A DNA stretch of 64,000 nt from Nitrosomonas sp. (lineage in GTDB: Bacteria; Pseudomonadota; Gammaproteobacteria; Burkholderiales; Nitrosomonadaceae), in assembly GCA_016703745.1 (NCBI GenBank), contig JADJBK010000006.1, forward strand, positions 1,426,001 to 1,490,000, in the 5' to 3' direction. Below the pieces are notes generated by a model, which saw only the letters and a list, made by a program, of their open reading frames with translations, was not told where the DNA came from and made no database searches. This document shows, piece by piece, positions 18,548 to 28,509 of this stretch (positions within the stretch are counted from its first letter, which is position 1; each line of letters starts with the position of its first letter). A program made the position numbers and the translations under genes.

Positions 18548-19936
18548 ATGAAACTCGACAATCAACCAGCATTAAGCAGACTGCTTATCATGAGCTTTCT
18601 CATATCCACCCTCGCCGCATGCGATGGTGATGAACGTGTGGAAACAAAAGTATCGAAAAATATATTTCACGGTCCTGCAGTCGGAGTATTAAAGGCTGGA
18701 ACTGCGATAGAAGGCGTAGCCTACTCCACCTCGTCAGGAGAATCCGGTGTCACTGATGCCAAAGGAACTTTCAAATTCAGCTATGGTGATCGCATCAAGT
18801 TCCAGCTGGGCAAACTCACCCTTGCCGATGTGGAAGGCAGCACGCAGATTACACCAATCGAACTTGCAGGTGATAACACCCACAAACGGCAAAATCTGCT
18901 GACTCTGTTTCTGGCGCTCGATACCGATAGTGACCCGGAAAATGGTCTTACACTCTCCCAATCTGCAGTAGCCGCGCTGGATTCGACACTGAACCTGCAA
19001 GCCGATCCCGAAGACTTCATCGCATCCCCTGCGCTTTCTGCTGCACGCGAAGCCGCCGGCATACCCGGGGAGATACGTGGCGCAGATGAAGTGAATACTT
19101 ATTTTCTATCGCAGGCGGTTGATTTACTTGGGTCCCATGTCTGGGTTCACATTGACGCGACACATACCGATTTTTTCCGAACAGCAACAGATGGCAGCGG
19201 CGCATATCTGCATGGAGTAGCCACGGCTGACGACGTTTGCGATCTCAACCGTGCCTGTGGTAGCCGGGTTGTATTCACAGCTGGTCTGGAATACGGTGTT
19301 GCCACGGCGTCCTCGGTTGATGAACGTGGATTCATGTTTTCCAGCAAGCCAGTCCTGGATACCAATATTCAGGGCGGACTTTCACATTCCCGCACAGATT
19401 CACGCATTCGCAGCAGCGGTGACGAACTGATCATATCAGACCGGATTATCGTACCGAGAGAAAGAGAACAGGCGGGTTTATTTGGTGAACTATTTCATAT
19501 TTCCAAACCGATTGAGCTCAGCGATGAAAGTGAAGTCGCGCAAACTGCAATTATGGAAATACGCTATGTCAAAATGGAAAATCAGCCGAATAAAATTGTC
19601 GGTGCCTGGGCACAAGACCAGAATTCGATCAAGACACCCACCCTGCTGTTTTTTGCAGATAACCGCTACATGCTCATTGATCCCACGGGTTCAACCTGGC
19701 AGGAAGAGCAACAACCCGACTGCGCCAAACCTGGTGTCGAAATGGCCAAATACGCTTTCGACTCTACCAGTAATACTCTGAAGCTTAACAGCTTCGTTTA
19801 TAACACCAGCGGTTGTGCGGGTTTGTCGGAGCATGCCGGCAAATCGATTGGCTTTGAAATTGCGGCAAATGGTCAAAGTGCAACCCTTTCAGTTCCCACC
19901 CGTGAAGCGGTCACGCTGTATCGCATCTCTGACTAA
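18548..19936 (+). CDS. Putative lipoprotein of unknown function
   Basis: 462 residues. The N-terminus ends in STLAAC, a lipobox with Cys25, so it is probably a lipoprotein. Residues about 45-110 resemble a small beta-sandwich of the kind seen in repeat proteins (GTAIEGVAYSTSSGESGVTDAKG), followed by an alpha-helical part and a C-terminal beta-rich part with two Cys pairs (QPDC, SGCAG; and VCDLNRACGS). The C-terminal 110 residues look like a lipocalin-like module (IVGAWAQDQNSI and onwards). The function is unknown. Confidence 0.6.
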   Translation: MKLDNQPALSRLLIMSFLISTLAACDGDERVETKVSKNIFHGPAVGVLKAGTAIEGVAYSTSSGESGVTDAKGTFKFSYGDRIKFQLGKLTLADVEGSTQITPIELAGDNTHKRQNLLTLFLALDTDSDPENGLTLSQSAVAALDSTLNLQADPEDFIASPALSAAREAAGIPGEIRGADEVNTYFLSQAVDLLGSHVWVHIDATHTDFFRTATDGSGAYLHGVATADDVCDLNRACGSRVVFTAGLEYGVATASSVDERGFMFSSKPVLDTNIQGGLSHSRTDSRIRSSGDELIISDRIIVPREREQAGLFGELFHISKPIELSDESEVAQTAIMEIRYVKMENQPNKIVGAWAQDQNSIKTPTLLFFADNRYMLIDPTGSTWQEEQQPDCAKPGVEMAKYAFDSTSNTLKLNSFVYNTSGCAGLSEHAGKSIGFEIAANGQSATLSVPTREAVTLYRISD

Positions 19937-20005
19937 GCACGCCCCGGTACCTGTCCAGACAACCTTTCATGTCTGGACAGACCATTCCGACCACACTGTT
20001 TCCGC

Positions 20006-22198
20006 ATGGCAATTATTCGTGTCGCACTGGATGTTCCGCTTGATTGTCTATTCGATTACGTCTCCGGAGAGGTAAATGAGACGACTACAGGACTGCGGGT
20101 CCGAGTTCCGTTCAGAAAACGGGAAGTCATCGGCATCATTCTGGAGATCAGCGCGTCATCACAAATTGCTGCTGACAAACTGAAACCAGTCCACCAGCTT
20201 TACCAGGAAACTCCACCCTTACCACCCGACCTGATCGACTTGTTTCAGTTTTGCAACCGCTATTATCACTATCCGATCGGCCAGGTAGTGATGAACAGTT
20301 TGCCGGTATTATTGCGAAAATCTAAACCTGTTGCCTGCAAACCATATGGCACCCCCATCTGGAAATTAACGCCAGCTGGCCAACTCATCGAAATAAATAC
20401 GATCCCCGCACGTAGCAAGGTAAAACGTGAACTACTCGGTTTGCTGCAGCAGAACCAGGAAATAACTGCAGCCCTTCTCGGAGACGTCACATCACACACC
20501 CGTAAACTGCTGCGCGAGTTGGTGGCTTCAGGCTGGGTGGAACAAACTGTAGTCAGCCACGAGCAGCAGCTTACCGTCACTGCCGCACCTCTGGCAACGG
20601 CGGAGCAGGCCGAAGCCATTGCCGCAATAACAGCAACAACCCAACAATTTACACCCTGGCTGTTACATGGTGTGACCGGCAGCGGCAAAACTGAAGTTTA
20701 TCTACAAGTGGCAGCGGCCATCCTGGCGCAACAGAAACAAGTGTTGATTCTGGTACCGGAAATCAACCTGACACCTCAATTGGAAGCCATCTTCAGACAA
20801 CGATTTCCCACCACCTCGTTGATCAGTCTGCACAGCAGTATCAACAATAATGAGCGACTGCAAGGCTGGTGTCAGGCGCAGCAACAGCAAACCGGTATCG
20901 TACTTGGCACCCGGCTTGCGATCTTCACCCCTTTTGCCAATCTGGGACTAATTGTCATTGACGAAGAACAGGACCATTCCTTCAAGCAACAGGACGGGTT
21001 ACGTTACAGCGCCCGCGATCTGGCCATTTATCGCGCCAGACAACTCGGTATTCCGGTTATTCTGGGCTCCGCCACCCCATCGCTGGAAAGCTACCACCAT
21101 GCAATCAACGGACATTACCGGCATTTGCGGCTGCGCACCCGCGCCGCCAGTCGGGCACGTCTGCCCGCCATCCATTGCATTGACCTACGGATTGTCAAAG
21201 CGCAGGAAGGACTGACCGATCCCGTCCTGGATGCTTTACGTGATACCACCGCTCAAAATTTGCAGAGTCTGGTGTTTATCAATCGGCGTGGTTACGCCCC
21301 GGTGCTGCTGTGTAAATCCTGCCGCTGGATAGCAACCTGCTCGCGTTGTTCCAGTCGGCTGGTGTTCCATTTATCTACCCGACAGCTGCGTTGCCATTAC
21401 TGCGGCTACCAGCAATCGGTACCCTCGGCCTGTCCGCAATGCGGTGATCAGGATATCCTGCCATTCGGCCACGGGACGCAACGGATTGAATCCACTCTGA
21501 TCAGCCATCTGCCTGATGCACGCATCATACGAGTGGATCGCGACAGTACTCGCCACAAACATGCCTGGCAAACTATGTTGACCACGATTCAGCATAAAAA
21601 AGTGGATATCCTGATCGGCACACAACTATTGGCAAAAGGCCATGATTTCCCTGATCTGGCACTGGTATGCATCATCAACCCGGACGCCTCACTTTACAGC
21701 CCTGATTTTCGTGCAGAAGAACAGCTATTTACGCAGCTGATGCAAGTTGCCGGACGTGCAGGCAGAGCAGAAGCACCCGGTACCGTGCTCATCCAGACAG
21801 CATTCCCACATCATCCAATCTATCAGGCGTTGATACGTCAAGACTACGATCATTACGCGCAGCAAATACTGAAAGATCGCCAGGCCATGGATTTTCCACC
21901 TTTTGTTTATCAGGCAGTATTGCGTGCCGAAGCACCCGCTATTCAAGATGCGCTCACTTTTCTGGGAAAAGCGGCGGCTATCAGCCAGAGCAAACATACC
22001 AGACAGATTCAATTGTTTGACCCGGTACCTGCATCAATGATGCGCCTGAACGGCATGGAGCGTGCTCAGCTACTTGTGCAGGCAAGCTCGCGTAAATCCC
22101 TGCAACTTTTCCTTTCTGACTGGCAGCCACACTTGGTCAATTTACCTACCGGCAACAAATTACGCTGGCACCTGGATATCGATCCCCTCTCCCTATGA
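20006..22198 (+). CDS. priA: PriA, primosomal replication restart helicase
   Basis: 730 residues (E. coli 732). The N-terminal DNA-binding domain is followed by a helicase core with Walker A GVTGSGKTEVYL (about 220) and the DEEQDHSFKQQ motif (about 316). A zinc region CKSCRWIATCSRCSSRL plus CHYCGY and CPQCGDQ supplies eight cysteines. It reloads the replicative helicase at stalled forks. The stop TGA overlaps the mutS ATG. Confidence 0.95.
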   Translation: MAIIRVALDVPLDCLFDYVSGEVNETTTGLRVRVPFRKREVIGIILEISASSQIAADKLKPVHQLYQETPPLPPDLIDLFQFCNRYYHYPIGQVVMNSLPVLLRKSKPVACKPYGTPIWKLTPAGQLIEINTIPARSKVKRELLGLLQQNQEITAALLGDVTSHTRKLLRELVASGWVEQTVVSHEQQLTVTAAPLATAEQAEAIAAITATTQQFTPWLLHGVTGSGKTEVYLQVAAAILAQQKQVLILVPEINLTPQLEAIFRQRFPTTSLISLHSSINNNERLQGWCQAQQQQTGIVLGTRLAIFTPFANLGLIVIDEEQDHSFKQQDGLRYSARDLAIYRARQLGIPVILGSATPSLESYHHAINGHYRHLRLRTRAASRARLPAIHCIDLRIVKAQEGLTDPVLDALRDTTAQNLQSLVFINRRGYAPVLLCKSCRWIATCSRCSSRLVFHLSTRQLRCHYCGYQQSVPSACPQCGDQDILPFGHGTQRIESTLISHLPDARIIRVDRDSTRHKHAWQTMLTTIQHKKVDILIGTQLLAKGHDFPDLALVCIINPDASLYSPDFRAEEQLFTQLMQVAGRAGRAEAPGTVLIQTAFPHHPIYQALIRQDYDHYAQQILKDRQAMDFPPFVYQAVLRAEAPAIQDALTFLGKAAAISQSKHTRQIQLFDPVPASMMRLNGMERAQLLVQASSRKSLQLFLSDWQPHLVNLPTGNKLRWHLDIDPLSL

Positions 22199-24807
22199 AA
22201 AACAGTCCACACACCCCCATGATACGTCAGTATCTGGAAATCAAAGCGCAGCACACCGACAAACTGGTGTTTTACCGCATGGGAGATTTCTACGAGCTGT
22301 TCTTTGAAGATGCCGAAAAAGCCGCGCGACTGCTGGATATCACCTTAACCCAGCGTGGCACATCTGCCGACCAGCCCATCAAAATGGCAGGCGTCCCCTA
22401 TCATGCGGCGGATCAGTATCTGGCCAGACTGGTTAAACTGGGAGAGTCCGTTGCCATCTGTGAACAGATTGGCGATCCTGCTACCAGCAAGGGGCCGGTA
22501 GAACGCAAGGTCGTCCGCATCATCACGCCTGGCACCCTGACTGATGCCGCGCTACTGGAAGCCCGACGCGAGAGCATTCTGCTTGCGCTGGCGCTATATC
22601 GCGGCACCATCGGACTTGCCTGGCTCAATCTTGCGGCTGGTGATCTGCGCGTACAGGAAGTTCTACCGGAAAATCTTGCTAACGAACTGGAACGACTGCA
22701 TCCAGCGGAGTTACTGCTGCCGGAATCTTTGCCAGAGCAATTCAGACCAGCAAACGACACCATCACCTGCAGACATCTCCCTGACTGGCAATTCGATTTT
22801 GATCGCGCTGTCTCCCAATTGACCCGTCATTTCGGTACACGCGACCTGAACGCATTCGGCTGTGAGCAACTTCATCCTGCCATGCAGGCTGCGGGAGCAC
22901 TCCTGCAGTACATACATCTGACACAACATACAGCAGATAAAGAAGAAGGCAGCTCCATACTCAGCCATGTCCGTACCCTGCAGGTCGAAAGATCAGAAAA
23001 TTATTTGCGTATGGATGCCGCCACTCGCCGCAATCTGGAACTGACCATCACGCTTAGTGGTGATGATGCACCCACTCTGTTTTCGATGCTGGATAATTGC
23101 GCAACCAGCATGGGCAGCCGGGTTCTGCATCACTGGCTACATCATCCCCTGCGGGATATCGCGACACTCAAGATACGGCTTGCAACTGTATCCGCCCTGT
23201 TCAAAGCTGCTGATTCCAGCACACATTATCCCGTCATTCAGGAAAAATTCAGACAACTGGCTGACATTGAACGCATCACCAGCCGTATCGCCCTGAAAAC
23301 TGCGAGGCCACGCGATTTATCCGGCCTGCGCGATAGCCTGTGCATTTTGCCCATGATTACTGAATATCTGGCTGCAAGCAAGGTAGAAGCCATTACTCGC
23401 TTCATCGAACCAATGACTATGGAAACTGCGTTGACCGAATTGCTTGTCAACGCCCTGCAGCCCGTCCCAGCTGCTGTCATTCGCGAAGGTGGCATTATTG
23501 CCCATGGTTATGATACGGAGCTTGACGAATTACGCGCGCTGGATGAAAACTGTGGGCAATTTCTGTTGGCGCTGGAAACGCGTGAACGTGAACGCACCGG
23601 GATTGCCACACTGAAAGTCGAATACAACCGGGTACACGGGTTTTATATCGAAGTCACGCATGCCAACATCGAAAAAATTCCACCGGATTATCGCCGTAAG
23701 CAGACTCTGAAAAATGCAGAACGCTACATCACCACAGAACTACAGGACTATGAACACAAGGCATTAACTGCACGTGAGCAGGCGCTGGCACGAGAAAAAC
23801 TGCTCTATGACAGACTACTGGTGCAACTGGGATTTCATATTCCGTCGTTGCAGCATACTGCCCGAGCTATTGCCGAACTCGACATACTGTGTGCATTTGC
23901 TGAACGCGCTTGCCTATCCGGCTACTGCGAACCGGATTTCACACCTTACCCCATAATCAATATCGAAGCAGGTCGCCATCCAGTCGTGGAAAACCAGATA
24001 TCACAATACATTGCCAATGACACCCTTCTGGGTGCGGCGGTACGATCCGGTCGAAAAATGCTGATTATCACTGGCCCCAATATGGGGGGAAAATCGACTT
24101 ACATGCGCCAGACTGCGTTGATCGTACTGCTGGCGCATTGTGGCAGCTTCGTTCCAGCAAAATACGCACAAATTGGCCCTATCGACCAAATTTTCACACG
24201 TATCGGCGCATCCGATGATCTGGCCGGTGGACGTTCCACTTTCATGGTGGAAATGACCGAAGCTGCCAACATCTTGCGCAACGCAACCGAACAAAGTCTG
24301 GTGCTGGTTGACGAAATCGGGCGTGGCACCTCTACTTTTGACGGGCTGGCGCTGGCCTTTGCCATTGCGCGCCACCTGCTATTACAGAATCGCAGCTATA
24401 CCCTGTTTGCCACACACTATTTTGAACTGACCCAGCTCGCCGGAAAATTTCAGCAGGCGGCCAATTTTCATTTCACTGCTGTGGAACACAAGCAGCGCAT
24501 CGTGTTTCTTCACCAGATACAGGAGGGTCCCGCCAGCCAAAGCTATGGTCTGCATGTCGCCGCCTTGGCTGGCGTACCAAAAAGCATCATCCACTCCGCA
24601 AAAAAAATACTAGCAGAACTGGAACAAGAAGCCAGCAATAAAAATACACAAAAATCCCTATTCGATGATATCGAAAAAAATGACAGCCCAATGCCTCTCC
24701 ATCCATTACTTGCTTATTGCAGCCAGCTGAACCCCGATCATCTCTCCCCAAAAGAAGCACTCGAGCAGATTTACCTGATCAAATCGATGCTGGACAAGAA
24801 GGAATAG
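22195..24807 (+). CDS. mutS: MutS, DNA mismatch recognition ATPase
   Basis: 870 residues. The N-terminal mismatch-binding domain has the Phe-X-Glu motif in YRMGDFYELF. The C-terminal ABC-type ATPase has Walker A TGPNMGGKST, signature-side DDLAGGRSTFMVEM, and Walker B LVLVDEIGRGTSTFDG. It initiates methyl-directed mismatch repair with MutL. It is coupled to priA by an ATGA overlap. Confidence 0.96.
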   Translation: MKNSPHTPMIRQYLEIKAQHTDKLVFYRMGDFYELFFEDAEKAARLLDITLTQRGTSADQPIKMAGVPYHAADQYLARLVKLGESVAICEQIGDPATSKGPVERKVVRIITPGTLTDAALLEARRESILLALALYRGTIGLAWLNLAAGDLRVQEVLPENLANELERLHPAELLLPESLPEQFRPANDTITCRHLPDWQFDFDRAVSQLTRHFGTRDLNAFGCEQLHPAMQAAGALLQYIHLTQHTADKEEGSSILSHVRTLQVERSENYLRMDAATRRNLELTITLSGDDAPTLFSMLDNCATSMGSRVLHHWLHHPLRDIATLKIRLATVSALFKAADSSTHYPVIQEKFRQLADIERITSRIALKTARPRDLSGLRDSLCILPMITEYLAASKVEAITRFIEPMTMETALTELLVNALQPVPAAVIREGGIIAHGYDTELDELRALDENCGQFLLALETRERERTGIATLKVEYNRVHGFYIEVTHANIEKIPPDYRRKQTLKNAERYITTELQDYEHKALTAREQALAREKLLYDRLLVQLGFHIPSLQHTARAIAELDILCAFAERACLSGYCEPDFTPYPIINIEAGRHPVVENQISQYIANDTLLGAAVRSGRKMLIITGPNMGGKSTYMRQTALIVLLAHCGSFVPAKYAQIGPIDQIFTRIGASDDLAGGRSTFMVEMTEAANILRNATEQSLVLVDEIGRGTSTFDGLALAFAIARHLLLQNRSYTLFATHYFELTQLAGKFQQAANFHFTAVEHKQRIVFLHQIQEGPASQSYGLHVAALAGVPKSIIHSAKKILAELEQEASNKNTQKSLFDDIEKNDSPMPLHPLLAYCSQLNPDHLSPKEALEQIYLIKSMLDKKE

Positions 24808-24954
24808 TTCCAGCTAATGCCTATAGTTGATCCGGGAAATACGTATTTTTACCAACGAAACGACAATTAAAATTTAACCTATCCCTGCCTTGATGCAGGC
24901 CACCGCATCGGCCAGCAGAAACACTCACGCATACCGATTTTCCTTGGTGACAAG

Positions 24955-25146
24955 CATCTGCCAGGCGATCCCGCACTTCATCCCATAAGCCAACATCCCG
25001 CTGCACTTGCTCGATGATTATGGCAACTTCCGTTGTATTGGTGATGCCCTGTTCGTTGAGTGGCAGTGAAAATTTACGGCCAATGGAAAGCGGAAAAGGC
25101 GTCAGTTTCTGGAACCCTCCCGTGACACGGCAATCCGGAATCATGA
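24955..25146 (-). pseudogene. Decayed internal fragment of pstB
   Basis: This stretch matches the middle of the intact pstB at 27664-28509 at DNA and protein level. Shared strings include IPDCRVTG, PFPLSIGRKFSLPLNEQG and DVGLWDEVRDRL. Relative to the intact gene it lacks about 75 nt (25 codons, roughly 28163-28237), and the Walker A, signature and Walker B regions are missing or unreadable. It sits alone between mutS and the HxlR gene, about 3 kb from the intact copy and in the same orientation. It looks like a relic of a duplicated pst region. Confidence 0.75.
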
Positions 25147-25270
25147 TTGTTATCATGATGTCTTTCTGTCATGTTGAGAAACTTGAAAATAAGTTTTTTC
25201 CAACAACACGTTACAGCATCAGTATGTTAAGTGTAACCAATGCGTCTCGTAACACTTAAAGCACTCACTT

Positions 25271-25591
25271 TTATTTGTTCCCGACACTATAATTTTTTCC
25301 CCATTCATCCATCGCATACAGGATAGTTTTCAGTGAATGCCCTAACGGAGATAACGAATATTCGACGTGCGGAGGAATTTCATTGAAATTATTCCTGATA
25401 ATCAATTGGTCTGTTTCCATTTCTCGTAATTGTCGGCTGAGGGTATGGTGAGTGATCCCTGTTAAATCCCTTTGTAACTGGTTAAATCGCATCGTACCGT
25501 TTAACAGGCTATGGATAATCAAAACTTTCCAACGTCCTCCAATCACTTTCAACGTCACCTCTACTGGACAACTGGCTTCTTTCTTTGACAT
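25271..25591 (-). CDS. HxlR-family transcriptional regulator
   Basis: 106 residues, a winged-helix protein of the HxlR type: CPVEVTLKVIGGRWKVLII at the start (family cysteine at residue 8), RFNQLQRDLTGITHHTLSRQL as recognition helix region, and VEYSLSPLGHSL in the wing. Members sense electrophiles or redox state, often through the N-terminal cysteine. It is transcribed divergently from the pirin gene 106 bp away, which is a likely target. Confidence 0.85.
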   Translation of the reverse strand: MSKKEASCPVEVTLKVIGGRWKVLIIHSLLNGTMRFNQLQRDLTGITHHTLSRQLREMETDQLIIRNNFNEIPPHVEYSLSPLGHSLKTILYAMDEWGKNYSVGNK

Positions 25592-25697
25592 TTTATTTTC
25601 CTCGCTTGACAGTATCCTTTTTGTGCGTACTTGTAATTTATCCTGATGGCGTTAATCTGTCGCGTCAATACAAAATCTTGCTGGAGGATACTAAGTC

Positions 25698-26603
25698 ATG
25701 CAGATAATCAAATCCGATGCATCCGTTAAGAAACTGCTGCGCATCCAGCGAAATACAGACCAGCACTGGGTTGGTGATGGTTTTCCGGTACGCACACTGT
25801 TTTCCTATCCAGCTCTGGGTCCCATGATCAGTCCTTTTTTGCTGTTTGATTATGCAGGGCCTATGGAATTCTCACCGACTGAGCAACGCCATGGCGTGGG
25901 CGAGCATCCTCATCGGGGTTTCGAAACAGTCACCATTGTGTATAGCGGTGAGGTGGAACATCGCGATAGCTCGGGTGGGGGCGGCAAAATTGGCCCGGGC
26001 GATGTGCAATGGATGACGGCAGCCTCCGGCTTGGTTCACGAAGAGTTTCATGGTCGGGATTTTGCGCTGCATGGTGGTGTGCTTGAGATGGCGCAGCTTT
26101 GGGTAAACCTGCCTGCCAAAGATAAGATGTCACCACCTCATTATCAAAGCATTCTGGATAACCAGATTCCCGCAGTCAATCTCCCAGAGGGCCAAGGAAG
26201 AGTGCGTGTCATTGCGGGTGAATTCGAAGGGATTGCAGGACCAGCTCACACCTTCACTCCCATTAACGTGTGGGACCTGCGCTTAACCAATAAGCAACCC
26301 ATCAACCTCGCCGTGCCTGTTGGCTACAACACGCTGCTGGCAGTACTCAAGGGATCGGCGCGCGTCAATGATTCCGAGATCATTGGTGCAGCGGAAGTCG
26401 GTCTGTTTGATCGGGCAGGTGATCATATCCGTATCGACAGTACACACAATACAACAGCACTGCTGCTTTCCGGTGAACCGATCGATGAACCCATCGCAGG
26501 CAGCGGTCCTTTTGTGATGAATACTGCGGAGGAAATCCGCCAGGCCATGGCAGATTATCAGAGTGGCAAAATGGGAAAAATCGCACCAACTCCTGCCAGA
26601 TAG
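25698..26603 (+). CDS. Pirin-family protein
   Basis: 301 residues, a bicupin. The N-terminal cupin has the metal ligands in GEHPHRGFETVTIVYSGEVEHRDS and a later VHEEFH. The C-terminal cupin is degenerate. Bacterial pirins have been reported as quercetin-2,3-dioxygenase-like enzymes or redox cofactors; the substrate here is unknown. A strong ribosome site (GGAGG) lies 11 bp before the ATG. The divergent HxlR gene suggests stress-responsive control. Confidence 0.87.
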   Translation: MQIIKSDASVKKLLRIQRNTDQHWVGDGFPVRTLFSYPALGPMISPFLLFDYAGPMEFSPTEQRHGVGEHPHRGFETVTIVYSGEVEHRDSSGGGGKIGPGDVQWMTAASGLVHEEFHGRDFALHGGVLEMAQLWVNLPAKDKMSPPHYQSILDNQIPAVNLPEGQGRVRVIAGEFEGIAGPAHTFTPINVWDLRLTNKQPINLAVPVGYNTLLAVLKGSARVNDSEIIGAAEVGLFDRAGDHIRIDSTHNTTALLLSGEPIDEPIAGSGPFVMNTAEEIRQAMADYQSGKMGKIAPTPAR

Positions 26604-26686
26604 ACTGTTCATTACCTCACCTAAAACCCAGTTGCCCCCCCGCAACGGCCAATTCACGACACTTGATCGCCAGCATCCGCAAGCCA

Positions 26687-26713
26687 CGATTGTCGCGATT
26701 GTCGCGATTGTCG
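26687..26713. repeat. Short tandem repeat, 9-bp unit x3
   Basis: Three exact head-to-tail copies of CGATTGTCG lie between the pirin gene and the DUF3179 gene, outside the coding regions. The copy number could vary between strains by slippage. Confidence 0.8.
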
Positions 26714-26722
26714 CGCCATATG

Positions 26723-27658
26723 TTATTTGAATCGATAAATACCGGTTTCCGGATGAAATGCATACCACGCAAACCAGAATAAGGTAACGCCTGGCAATGC
26801 GTTACCTTCTGCATCAAAAACCTCGGCGGATTGATGGTTGTGGCTATAGCGTACATAGATATTCTTTCCGGCCAATACGTCACTTACCTCGCCCGAACCT
26901 TTAGCCAGCTCCACAAACGGATAGGCCCTGGCTTTTCCATCCAGAACCAGTCCCAGCACCTGTTCCTTGGGATGATAGCCTTCCGCACGGAAGCGTACCG
27001 GAAACATGATGCTGCTATCCCTTTCGTATCCATCATAGGGATTGGCTTGGTAATTACGATTAAAACCCGTCTCCTGGCTTAATACGAGTGTATCCAGATG
27101 CCGGTTACGCCAATCACCCCAGGTTGTGTGTGTAACCGCGACAGCAGGAAGCACCGTTCCTTTCATCGGCCCGGTAACTGCCTACGATAAAATTTGTGAC
27201 CACAAGGACTGTGTCTGCCGGTCATACATCAGCACATCACTGTTATAGAGCAATCCTGATACGCCAAATTGCAGGAATTTCCCCGCCACTTTTGCTTCAG
27301 AGGCTGTTCCAGAGCCGCATAAAGGGCAGTAAGTAATAATGATGCCTTCATCTCCAAACCGGTCATTAACGATTTCATGCCAGTTCAGAATACGCAAAGG
27401 ATAGGCTTTGCTAACACCATGACGTGTTAATGCCAGCACCCGGTCAGTGTCTCGCAGGAAATGTGCTTGTGATGCTTTGATAAACACAGGATTATCAAGA
27501 GAAGGTATTCCGTCCTTAGGCGGGCCGCCGGAATGAATCTCATCCACCGGTATTAATGCACCATCCAGATTAAAGCCATTTATTGATGCTGCAGAAACCT
27601 GCAAACTGACAGCCAACAAAATAAAAATAACCAATAAAACAGGGAGATTATTCTTCAT
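26723..27658 (-). pseudogene. DUF3179 secreted protein, interrupted by one in-frame amber codon
   Basis: Read through, this is one frame of 311 codons: signal peptide (LLVIFILLAVSLQVSAA), a DUF3179 core with YCPLCGSG and SLWSQ, then TGPMKGT and later YVRYSHNHQSAEV. A TAG at 27182-27184 interrupts it after SLWSQILS; the frame continues without a shift as AVTGPMKGT. A single C-to-T change (CAG to TAG) would explain it. As it stands it would make a 158-residue truncated product, plus perhaps a 147-residue piece from the ATG at 27166. It follows pstB by 5 bp. The function of DUF3179 is unknown. Confidence 0.75.
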
Positions 27659-27663
27659 AACAA

Positions 27664-28509
27664 TTATCCTCTGACGCCATTGATATAAGCAGCCGTCAAC
27701 TCATGGCTGGGTGATTCAAAGATATGCTGGCAGCGGCCAAATTCGATCAGTTGCCCGGTACGTCCGCTGACCCAGAAAAAGGCCGCATAGTTGGCGATGC
27801 GTCTGGCCTGCGCAAGATTGTGCGTAACGATGACAATGGTGTAACGGCCACGCAGACGACAGATCAGGTCTTCCACGATACCGGACGCAAGCGGATCCAG
27901 TGCGCTGCAGGGTTCATCCATCAGTAAAATCTGTGGCTTCAATGCTAGAGCACGTGCAATACAGAGGCGTTGCTGCTGCCCGCCGGACAAGCTGAGCGCG
28001 GACGCATCCAGGCGATCATGCACTTCATCCCATAAACCCACGTCTTGCAGCACTTGCTCGATAATTGCGGCGACTTCCGTTTTGTTAGTGATGCCATGTT
28101 CGTTGAGTGGCAGCGACAGGTTACGACGGATAGAAAGCGGAAACGGCGCGGGCTTCTGGAACACCATGCCGACCTGGCGGCGCAAGCTCTGCACATCCGT
28201 GTCAGGATAGTGAATGTCGCAATTATTCACCCGAATCTCTCCCGTGACACGGCAATCCGGAATCAGATCAGTCAGCCGATTGATGGCGGACAGAAAACTG
28301 GTTTTTCCGCAACCGGATGGCCCGATCAATGCGGTAATACAGCCTTGATAAATATCCAGCGTCACCTTATCCAAGGCGAGCTTGTCGTTATATAACAAAG
28401 ACAGATCTCTAACCTGAATCGCTGGCTGCGGAACACAACAAGCCGGTCCTGCCTCAAGTGGTCCCAGGGTAAACGCATCCGGCTGACCGCCGTGTTGATT
28501 CGAGTTCAT
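27664..28509 (-). CDS. pstB: PstB, phosphate ABC transporter ATPase
   Basis: 281 residues, about 25 longer than E. coli PstB because of an N-terminal extension before IQVRDLSLLYND. Walker A is IGPSGCGKTSFL, the signature is LSGGQQQRLCIARAL, and Walker B is ILLMDEPCSALDP. It energises high-affinity phosphate uptake. It overlaps the pstA stop by ATGA. Confidence 0.9.
   Translation of the reverse strand: MNSNQHGGQPDAFTLGPLEAGPACCVPQPAIQVRDLSLLYNDKLALDKVTLDIYQGCITALIGPSGCGKTSFLSAINRLTDLIPDCRVTGEIRVNNCDIHYPDTDVQSLRRQVGMVFQKPAPFPLSIRRNLSLPLNEHGITNKTEVAAIIEQVLQDVGLWDEVHDRLDASALSLSGGQQQRLCIARALALKPQILLMDEPCSALDPLASGIVEDLICRLRGRYTIVIVTHNLAQARRIANYAAFFWVSGRTGQLIEFGRCQHIFESPSHELTAAYINGVRG

Noticed and set aside
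27166..27184. Amber codon as a pyrrolysine or programmed read-through site
   Set aside because: No supporting signal nearby; a single CAG-to-TAG mutation or sequencing error is simpler.
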